From contig CAJVPP010002186.1 in NCBI GenBank assembly GCA_910592005.1, positions 1 to 15,954 of the forward strand: DNA of 15,954 bases, in the 5' to 3' direction. Positions 9,236-15,954 of this stretch are shown here, piece by piece; positions within the stretch are counted from its first letter, which is position 1, and the number at the start of each line of letters is the position of its first letter. Origin of the DNA: Funneliformis mosseae. Its lineage: Eukaryota; Glomeromycota; Glomeromycetes; Glomerales; Glomeraceae. The translations under genes were made by a program, and so were the position numbers. The notes beneath the pieces were generated by a model. The model had not been told where the DNA came from and made no database searches. It worked only from the letters and a program-made list of their open reading frames with translations.

Positions 9236-10122
9236 AAGTTGGTAATAAACGATGCTTGTGCAATTGCTGGAAAACGTGGTGGGCTTAGTCATATGTTAAT
9301 GCTACCATTCCAATGTGATGGCGATGTGCAGACGGTCATGAGTGAACTACATCTCTTAACAATATCAAGAACGGTAAGACAAAGACATGGCGTCCGTATT
9401 GTGCAAATAAGGCCAGTCATACAATTGAAGATGCTAAGCAAGTTGCTTTAGTAAGAATGGAGAGTGCCTTTCCGAAACGTATGATAATAATTTTTCACTT
9501 TTATCATGGCGTTATTCTGAAGGGCATGAGTGGAATGCATCTTTTAACATTGTGAAAAATAATAAGACGTGGTGTCCATATTGCGCAAATAATAAGCCTT
9601 GTACACTTGAAGATGCCAAACAATTGGCTCATAATAGAAAGGGAGCTTGTCTTTCTGAATATTATATTAATAATCATTCAGCTTTATTATGGATGTGTGA
9701 TAAAAAACATAAATAGTTTGCTACTTTTGATAACGTTAAACATTTAAACTCGTGGTGCCCATTCTGCCCGAAATATAAAAGAGAAAAGCTATGTCACGAT
9801 ATTTTAACAAAGTATCTTGGCCTCCCTTCATTAATCTGCAAACCTGATTTTCTCAAAACACCAGTGTCCCAAAGGATTAGAACTTGATATTTATTACCCA
9901 GAATATGGCTTTGCAATCGAAATACAAGGCGAACAACACGAAAAATATATCAAATTCTTCCATAATGGCGATCTCAATAATTTTATCAAACAGCAAGCGC
10001 GGGATCAACTCAAAAAAGAATTATGCAAAGAGAATCAGATTGCCTTGAGGTATGTTTGGTATTATGAAGACCCGTATATAATTATTCCAGGGCATCTTCG
10101 AAAATTGGGTCTCATTAAATAA
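9236..10122 (+). pseudogene. Zinc-ribbon repeat protein with C-terminal endonuclease-like domain, broken
   Basis: Three repeats of about 60 residues come first. Each has the plan EDAKQ-x-A...GECLS...W-x-C-x-x-GHEW...WCPYCA; the clearest ends are KTWCPYCANN and SWCPFCPKYK. This matches the probable zinc-ribbon family I know as DUF4379. The C-terminal part reads KLCHDILTKYLG, then after a one-base frameshift near 9863 LELDIYYPEYGFAIEIQGEQ, HEKYIKFF, DQLKKELCKENQIALRYVWY and LRKLGLIK to the stop at 10120-10122. D-x-Y...AIE-x-Q is the D...E-x-Q/K pattern of PD-(D/E)XK and Vsr-like nucleases, so DNA cleavage is the likely ancestral activity, though unproven. Damage: Trp to stop in the first GHEW and in KHKW, one zinc Cys to Arg (WRPYC) and one to Tyr (WRYSEGHEW), and frame breaks near 9280, 9380, 9455 and 9863. 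The start is uncertain. It has fewer A and T than its surroundings and may have been gained by transfer. Confidence 0.8.
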
Positions 10123-10424
10123 ACTCGAAACTTTAAATGCTTATGATCATTAACATTATATTTATAAAAACGGACATTGACTGAAGTTTCACGGTTAAGG
10201 AAAAAATTTGAGATGAGAAATTATACAGCTAAGAGATAAACATTGCATAGCGAAGCTCTTTATTAATAAAAATACATTGCGCATACAGTTAATCACTGAA
10301 ACTAATAGTGTCTCAATGTTGATAATTAATTGATTTGGTCGGAACTTGCAAAAAAATAATATAAGCCAATAATATAAGCCTAAGAATTCGCCACCATACA
10401 TTTCTCAATTTGTATAGGTTTGGT
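10123..10424. other. Spacer between convergent genes, with a 13-base tandem repeat
   Basis: This is the common downstream side of the plus-strand zinc-ribbon relic and the minus-strand gene. AATAATATAAGCC occurs twice in direct tandem (10355-10367 and 10368-10380). An open minus-strand frame at 10195-10401 lies in the expected 3' untranslated region of the gene and has no protein-like features. Confidence 0.5.
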
Positions 10425-10430
10425 TTTATT
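10425..10430 (-). promoter_or_regulatory. AATAAA overlapping the stop codon
   Basis: On the minus strand the last codons read CAA CAA TAA AAC, so AATAAA overlaps the TAA stop (10428-10426). It could be the polyadenylation signal, giving a very short 3' untranslated region, but other AT-rich signals lie further downstream. Confidence 0.3.
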
Positions 10431-12965
10431 GTTGGGGGGTGCGGTTTTCATTCAATTCCGCTTTAGTTCTGGATGTAGTTTGCCTTCGTTTCCCCTTTAT
10501 GTTTTCTAAAAGTAATTTTTTAACTACTTTCTCAATCTCAAGCGCTTTATTCTATATTTGAAAATAAGTTAAACATTTATTTGTGGTAGTATCATTAACA
10601 TAGGAATTACTTACCTCAAGTAACTTGAGGATGCAATACGAATCTTCAAGCATTCCAAATTCATCCTCATCAGAGGGTAATCTACATCGATCAACTAAGC
10701 CAAATCTGTATATGCCAGCTCCTATCCAGTCCATTGCATAGAAGTTCACTTCTAGACCTATCCATAAAATGAAGTTTATTAGCGAATTAAACTTACATAA
10801 GTGCAATAGTGCAGGCAAAACTTACCTATTTGGAGCCACCCATATACAATTAAATTCATACGTTCCTCATTTGATACGTATTTACATTCTTTTAGCAATC
10901 TGTTTATACTGTCCCGCATTATTATCATAAGCTTTACCTTATCAAGATAACGCTTTTTACGACATGCAGTGGGTATTCCAAACGGACCCAAACCCCCAGC
11001 AACCTCTCCATAGATTACTTCGAATTTATTAGATGTTTTGACGAGAGTACTTTTCATATCAACACGTCTTCCTATTCGCGCTTTTTTAAACGGATTTCTC
11101 CCTTCGTTACGCGCATCCTTTGTAGATAAGGCTTGAATCTCCCCCCTTACATATAGAATAGTATTATTAATTCTGAATAATTGAAACCTGTCCAAAAACA
11201 AATTTAAATAAATGACCTACCAAGCATTCTTAATCTTATCAGAATTAAATACTCCACGAAAAAGCGGAAACGTTGAGCTCATTTTTAGCTCTTCCTCCGT
11301 CATCATTCCTTGGAAACTATGTACATCGCTTTTCCTGTACAACAACCCAGAGTCAAATGCTATGACCAGATAATAAGACATAATCAAAAAAATATACATA
11401 CATAAACTGGATGTTTACATCTAGTTTTTTAATATCATGATTGTCAATCATCTTTTTTTCACAATTATTATCGAAATATTCTTGTACATTCTTTTCTGGA
11501 GGTATTGTTTTCCATGAAATTTTATCGGCAAAGTCTTGCGACAGTTGCATTATATCCTCTTCTGTGAGATGTTTACAGTCAAATAAACTTTCTCTGGTTA
11601 AATCCATAACTCCCCAATATGCAGGTCTATTGGATGGGATTTATATAGAATATTCAATTATTGGGCAATTACTAAAATAATGATAAAAAGATAACAAACT
11701 TACGTGAAAATCCTATGGGCTTTTGGAATTTTATTTTCATATTTATGAAAGGCTTCAATGATATTCGCATCCATAATTTTTTGTTGAACCTATTTATAAT
11801 AGTAAAATGAGCTTACTAATATAATGTTCTCAACTGTTAATGCTAAGGTTTACCTTTGAGGAGCTATTACCACTTGCCCGTGGCAATTTGTTCTCTTGTT
11901 CAAGTAATTTTTCGTCTATGCTTTCCATAAGAGCGTCTTCACTTAACTCATCAAATAATAACGCCAATCCTTCATAATCCGACTCATCGTCATTTCTTTT
12001 TCTTTTCAAGTTATTTTCATAGACTGACTTTCCGTACGCCCGAAGTCCTTCAGTGGGATCGACTTTTTCCGAACTAGTGGCTTTGGGAGAAGTATTAGCA
12101 ACTTTGACATCGAATTTTGTCTATTTGAAATGTAAAAGGCAAAAAAAAAAAAAAAATCAAATTAATCACTTTATTTAGATCGCAATTAAAAAATTCGTTT
12201 CTTTAGATTATTTTTTAAAGCTTACATTAAGAAAGGGAATTGGTTTTTCTCCCGCGAGTATACGGTTTGCGACAGAGAAATGATGCTGTGCCTATATTAT
12301 TAAGAAAAAATTAAGAGGTAAATAATACGCGTCGTAAATCTCCATAATCTTTATTTATTTTATTCAATCTCACTTGAAAGCTTCGGATCTCGATAGAAGC
12401 ATCCTTTTCAATTTTATCAAGTTTTGTATTGTGCATAACTTGCTCCCAAAAACGTGATACACGACCACTTTCCTGCAAATCGATCTAAGAAAAAAAAGAA
12501 CATAACAATCATATATTGTTGTAGCGGAGACGTAGTCCATTACCGTGCAGGAGACGTAGTCCCACGGCTAGCTACAATGTTAATAAACGGTATCGGTTTG
12601 TAGCGGAGACGTAGTCCATTACCGTGCAGGAGACGTAGTCCCACGGCTAGCTACAATGTTAATAAACGGTATTGGTTTGTGGCGGAGACGTAGTCCATTA
12701 CCGTGCAGGAGACGTAGTCCCACGGCTAGCCACAACACAATAAACCTACTTTAAATTGCTCCTTCAAAAAGCCGGCTCTCTCCATTTCATCTGATGCGCC
12801 GTTATTTAAAAACCATTCTACTTGTTTATTAAATGATCTTGTGGCTGTTGACTTTTCTAGAGGTAACCCACAGTTTCTCCAGTATTCATGGTACGCTAAA
12901 GAATCCCAATCTTCTACCGGTGTTTCAACAAAATAGTCGAAGCCAATTTTTTCGGAAATGGACAT
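10426..12965 (-). CDS. Intact ten-exon gene, 557 residues, nuclease-like C-terminal half
   Basis: Exons, minus strand: 12965-12750, 12484-12374, 12291-12226, 12120-11854, 11789-11704, 11626-11402, 11334-11221, 11145-10826, 10757-10615, 10551-10426. They sum to 1674 bases, every phase joins, and all nine introns are GT-AG; eight are 63-105 bases. The start is ATG at 12965 (MSISEKIGFDYF); the open frame upstream has no ATG and lies near the TATA-like box. Residues 1-131 are helical and carry GFLKEQF and RVSRFWEQV. Residues 132-220 are charged and probably flexible, with KRKR at 170-173. Residues 362-516 form the conserved-looking block: WGEIQALSTKDARNEG, RRVDM (Asp391), KFEVIYGEVAGG (Glu404, Glu409), IYRFGLVDRCRLP. 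That order of Glu, Asp, hydrophobic strand with Glu resembles PD-(D/E)XK nuclease-like domains, as in fungal Crinkler-type proteins; this is inference. KGKRR (535-539) may be a second nuclear signal. I see no signal peptide or membrane segment. I recall the family as multicopy in Rhizophagus. Its cellular role is unknown. Confidence 0.85.
12519..12735. repeat. Three 59-base hairpin units in 79-base tandem, inside intron 1
   Basis: Units at 12519-12577, 12598-12656 and 12677-12735 are separated by nearly identical 20-base spacers (TGTTAATAAACGGTATCGGT, one change in the second). Each unit begins TTGTAGC and ends GCTACAA, a 7-base outer stem; the third unit has TTGTGGC and GCCACAA instead, keeping the pairing. 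Inside, CCGTG pairs with CACGG, and GGAGACGTAGTCC occurs twice per unit. Each unit can fold as a branched hairpin as DNA or RNA. The array fills 217 of the 265 bases of intron 1 (12749-12485), leaving both splice sites untouched. It could be a small foldback transposable element or a structured satellite. Confidence 0.9.
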
Positions 12966-13049
12966 TTTTTTTAGCAATAAGAATATAGGATCGTTAATTT
13001 TTGTCCGAAGCGTAATCCATAATATGCATGCAATGTCTGTCCGCACGCG

Positions 13050-13061
13050 TATATAGCCAAT
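13050..13061 (-). promoter_or_regulatory. TATA-like box and CCAAT motif upstream of the ten-exon gene
   Basis: TATATA at 13055-13050 lies 85 bases before the ATG at 12965 on the minus strand, and CCAAT in inverse orientation (ATTGG) sits at 13061-13057. Transcription starting 25-35 bases downstream of the TATA box would begin near 13020, giving a 5' leader of about 55 bases. This supports the ATG at 12965. Such words are frequent in AT-rich DNA, so the call is tentative. Confidence 0.4.
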
Positions 13062-13409
13062 GAAATTTATGGATCAGGTGTAATTTATCATCTGATGATA
13101 TTTTTGTTTACGTCACCGTATGTGCAACAAAATTTTATTTTAAACGCAACTTTTTATTTTAATTTTCAAATCTTGTGGGTACAGATACATTTTATTTTAT
13201 TCTATTTTTTTTTAAATAACATTTATTTTTAAGCGAAATACCGATACATATTTTTGTGATAAACTTTTTAGTGTTACATTTTTTATTGATCTATTTTATT
13301 TTTTTTTTTTATTACTTTTTATATGATCATGTGATACGCTTCGGACGCATCAACGGTTTCCGTTTATACTGTATACTGATAACGACTAAGCCACAAAAAA
13401 AGGACGGGA
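13062..13409. other. T-rich upstream region of the ten-exon gene
   Basis: Long T runs and no coding signal. It probably contains promoter-distal sequence, but no specific site can be supported. Confidence 0.4.
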
Positions 13410-13610
13410 TGATTTTTGTGGTGATATAAAGTAAATTCTGTGAAATTTTGTGATTTGGCCGGAATTAAGCAAAGTTGGCCAACATTACGACTCGTAAATT
13501 CTGGCCAAATTTAGTGTTTACCGGAATCACAATGATTGCCAAATCCTAAATTAGGCCAAAAACTTGAACCAAATTTTGTGATTTTCTGTGAAATTCTGTG
13601 ATCACAATAA
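13410..13610. repeat. Foldback repeat with TTTGGCC / GGCCAAA arms
   Basis: AAATTCTGTGAAATTTTGTG starts at 13433, and near-copies of its TCTGTGAAATTCTGTGAT form recur at about 13570-13602. TTTGGCCGGAATT (13454-13466) faces AATTCTGGCCAAA (13497-13509) as a 12-of-13 inverted repeat. GGCCAAATTTAG and CTAAATTAGGCC form another inverted pair further right. The right end carries the perfect palindrome TGTGATCACA (13597-13606). It has more G and C than its flanks. It may be a small foldback or MITE-like element inserted about 450 bases upstream of the gene. Confidence 0.5.
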
Positions 13611-14971
13611 ATTATTGTTTTTGATTTAAACTTCTCAAAAATAGATTCTAATGAGACAGTATTTAGAATAATGCAAGAATATCTGGTAAACTTTTTTAAT
13701 AAGATTTTTAAAAGTCTATTGATAATATATTTATTATCAAAATGAAATATTTTATTAAGTTTAATTTTGTGTAAAAAAAGTTTACATACAAGAAATTTAC
13801 CTATTATAATACATCTGATGGGAGATCTATTAGATATATTAATAAAAAATCATCTAATATTATAAAAAAAATTCACTTACTTTTGTCAAAAAAAAATTTT
13901 GTTTACTTTAGGTAAGAAAATTACATATGTATTACAAATTATAATGCTGATCGCTTTTGCTAAAAAAATTATTTAATATCTGATACACTTGCTTTATTAA
14001 TAATATTACAATAAAAAGTTACACATATAAAATCTCTATTCTATAAAATTTTAGGAGTCTAAACTATTATTGTATGCAATAGAATTGTTGCTTTTTCTAT
14101 TAAACAGTATTTGTAAATATCTGATTTTTTTTGTATAGCATAAAGTTCTATAACATTGTCTAAAAATAGATGGAACAGAATATGAACGATTTATGAAAAT
14201 ATTAAAAAATAGAAGTAATTTGTTTGTACTTGAATATTGATAGTAAATATGAATAAATTCTACCTTTTTAATAGTTAGTTAAATATTTTTTAAGCTTTAT
14301 TATATTTCTCATAGTATTAATAAAATTCTTGAAAAATTAATTAATTTTTGTGATCAATAACCTACTTATCTTAACTGGAATTAGATTTATTAGTCTCAAG
14401 ATAAACAATTCAAGTTCAGCATTTTTTTCTAATTAAGTTACTATTATATAATTAGCTCTTTATAAAATTTTACAAGAATCTTTTCACATGACATTAGTTA
14501 AACTTTTTTTTTTACTTTTTAATTTATAAAACATATTAATTGTAACAAAAGAAATGATAATATTATAATGTAACCTTTTAAGCTAAGCCTATCATATATC
14601 TCATGCTATTAGTTTTTTAGTAAATCGCTTATCACTATATTGATCAATGATATGAGCATTTCATAAATATATAAACTTTCATTTATCAATTTTTCTTTTT
14701 TATTTATGCTTCATATTTTGGTAATTTTTAAACTTCAAACTTATAATTATTTATCAGTTAATGAGCAAAATAAAAAATTTTCTTGACAATTTTATAAAAT
14801 TATGCAATTCTTAACTTATATTGATTATAATATTTGTTTTATTAAATCTTATAATTCTTCAGATTTATCTAATTATACTTTATAATTAATATTAACTAAA
14901 ATCTCATCTATGTTAATTTTCAATTTCTCATTTTGAATAAATTTTTTATAGACTTCTATTACATTATGATT
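13611..14971. other. Very AT-rich tract with only faint coding traces
   Basis: No gene can be supported. On the minus strand a stretch near 14020-14160 reads DNVIELYAIQKKSDIYKYCL and EKATILLHTIIV between stops, and beyond the stop at 14972 the frame of the next relic continues as NVIEVYKKFIQNEKLKINID. These could be parts of one long-decayed minus-strand gene, but chance is not excluded at this base composition. Confidence 0.3.
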
Positions 14972-15145
14972 CTATTCTAATTTATATTTTTGAAATAGTT
15001 TCTTAAAAATATTAGAAACTAACCTAGGTATATTTATAAAGAGTTCTGACTTGATATCTAAAATATTTAAATAAATTAGATAATCAAATCTAAGGTTCTT
15101 CACATTTATTTTCTCAAGTTCTATTTTTATTCTATATATATACAT
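14972..15145 (-). pseudogene. Possible coding relic, minus strand, unknown family
   Basis: An ATG at 15145 opens 57 codons: MYIYRIKIELEKINVKNLRF, LNILDIKSELFINIPRLVSN, IFKKLFQKYKLE, then TAG. The same frame goes on past the stop for about 33 more codons before the next one. The alternation of charged and hydrophobic residues is protein-like, but Ile, Asn and Lys are also what AT-rich DNA gives by chance. No domain is recognised. Confidence 0.25.
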
Positions 15146-15168
15146 TAAATTTTATTTTCTTATGCATA

Positions 15169-15680
15169 TTTTTTTTTTTTTTTTTAAGTTACAGTATCTG
15201 ATACATAGGAATCTTTAAATGGAGTATTAAGGTGTTATCCTCTACACCTAAGAATTCTCTAAAGTCGTAACTAGACACATAGTTCTAGACAGAACTCACC
15301 CTGTAATACTGGTCTGAAGATTGCCACCTAGGTTGACATCCCCAAGAGCTAGTCCTCAAAATCCCTAGATCTCAGAACCACTGTCAAATGTAAATAGAAG
15401 GATCACTTTCAACCACAGGTACTTTTGTCAATTTTTTCCTGTATTTACCAATACTATATCTGGATACTATTACCTCTGTTTGATATCAGAGTATTTACAT
15501 ATGATCAGGAAGGCTTAGACATTGTTCATCTTATAGAACTTCAGAAAGGTAGGTGGCTGTTATACCCATATCGTCAAATTCACCTAGGAATTGAACCTAG
15601 CCTCTACCCCTAATGACAGCTTGATTGGAGAATGTTGCAGCAGTGCAATGCAGTCTATTATCACTCTAGCCACTCGTAGG
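15169..15680 (-). mobile_element. Probable tRNA-derived SINE with A tail
   Basis: Read on the minus strand, an A-box-like TGGCTAGAGTG (15672-15662) is followed by the B-box-like GGTTCAATTCC (15597-15587). The latter sits in a perfect T-arm: CTAGG, the seven-base loop TTCAATT, then CCTAG. The body runs leftward without coding signal and ends in a run of 17 A (15185-15169). Head, body and A tail in that order fit a SINE, which RNA polymerase III would transcribe from the internal boxes and which a partner LINE would copy. The box spacing of about 65 bases is wide; a class II tRNA with a long variable arm, such as Ser or Leu, would explain part of it. No flanking target duplication was found and the exact head end is uncertain. 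An independent decayed tRNA gene beside an A run is the alternative. Confidence 0.5.
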
Positions 15681-15954
15681 TAGTACTCAATCTACTAATT
15701 ACTGGTTAATCACTTCTTTACTTGTGTAAGGGCCTCTGAAATTGAAAACGTGAGACAGTACCCATTACAAGCCTATCAGCGAAGGTCAAGTTTCTGTCGA
15801 TCCCTGGCTTCATTTGCATCCACTTGTTCTGCAATTTCAGTATTTAAGCATGATTAACATCGATCGATAGGTCAATTGACCAGTTTCTAACGCATATTAG
15901 TATATACGCCCACATATTCAGTTACATATGAAATTCTAATGAAAATCATCTAGT
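15681..15954. other. Non-coding stretch of more balanced base composition
   Basis: No gene is visible on either strand. Composition resembles the SINE body more than the AT-rich tract to the left, so the element or another repeat may extend here and beyond the window edge. Confidence 0.35.

Noticed and set aside
9197..9451. Plus-strand open frame of 84 codons
   Set aside because: Only its first part (VINDACAIAGKRGG) belongs to the zinc-ribbon protein; the rest is an off-frame shadow after a frame break near 9280.
10195..10401. Minus-strand open frame of 68 codons
   Set aside because: It lies in the expected 3' region of the intact gene, and it shows no domain and no link to the exons.
11441..11680. 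Plus-strand open frame of 79 codons
   Set aside because: It is antisense to exon 6 of the intact minus-strand gene.
12966..13046. Upstream in-frame extension of the 557-residue protein
   Set aside because: It would begin with GTG, contains no ATG, and lies almost at the TATA-like box, so it is more likely 5' leader.
15425..15613. Plus-strand open frame of 62 codons
   Set aside because: It lies antisense to the probable SINE body and T-arm and has no protein-like pattern of its own.

Overview
The window looks like nuclear DNA of an arbuscular-mycorrhizal fungus, most likely Rhizophagus or a close relative. The evidence is the very AT-rich background, short GT-AG introns (63-105 bases in all but one case), very little intact coding sequence, and several protein families that I recall as expanded in Rhizophagus irregularis. 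The species name is inference from memory of those families, not from a search.

Layout, left to right. At 1-1285 lies the rotting remains of a Tc1/mariner transposon on the minus strand, with its right inverted repeat and TA target visible and its left end outside the window. At 2231-2831 is a spliced minus-strand relic of a Myb/SANT- or trihelix-like DNA-binding protein. At 3278-4188 and 4999-5280 are plus-strand coding relics of families I do not recognise. At 5318-6372 is a minus-strand hAT transposase relic with an intron inside its BED zinc finger. It is followed by an unusual minisatellite (about 25 units of about 30 bases, each built around a small palindrome, 6505-7285) and a foldback repeat (7289-7430) that may be the hAT end. 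At 7670-8518 is a broken coiled-coil protein gene. At 9236-10122 is a broken zinc-ribbon plus endonuclease-like gene, preceded by a short unknown relic.

The only gene that reads as intact is a ten-exon minus-strand gene, 12965 to 10426, coding for 557 residues. All nine introns are GT-AG, the phases all match, and it has a TATA-like box and a CCAAT motif upstream. Its C-terminal half carries a D...E-x4-E pattern within a block that may be a PD-(D/E)XK nuclease-like fold. Its first intron is about four times longer than the others because it holds three copies of a 59-base hairpin, and the third copy shows a compensatory change on both sides of the outer stem.

From 13062 to the end there is no convincing gene. 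There is a foldback repeat in the gene's upstream region, a long AT-rich tract with a faint minus-strand coding relic, and at 15169-15680 a probable tRNA-derived SINE on the minus strand (T-arm/B-box, A-box-like sequence and a 17-base A tail). The genes do not form a pathway. The window is a transposon and gene-family graveyard around one live gene, and most in-frame stops in the relics look like C:G to T:A changes at Trp and Gln codons.
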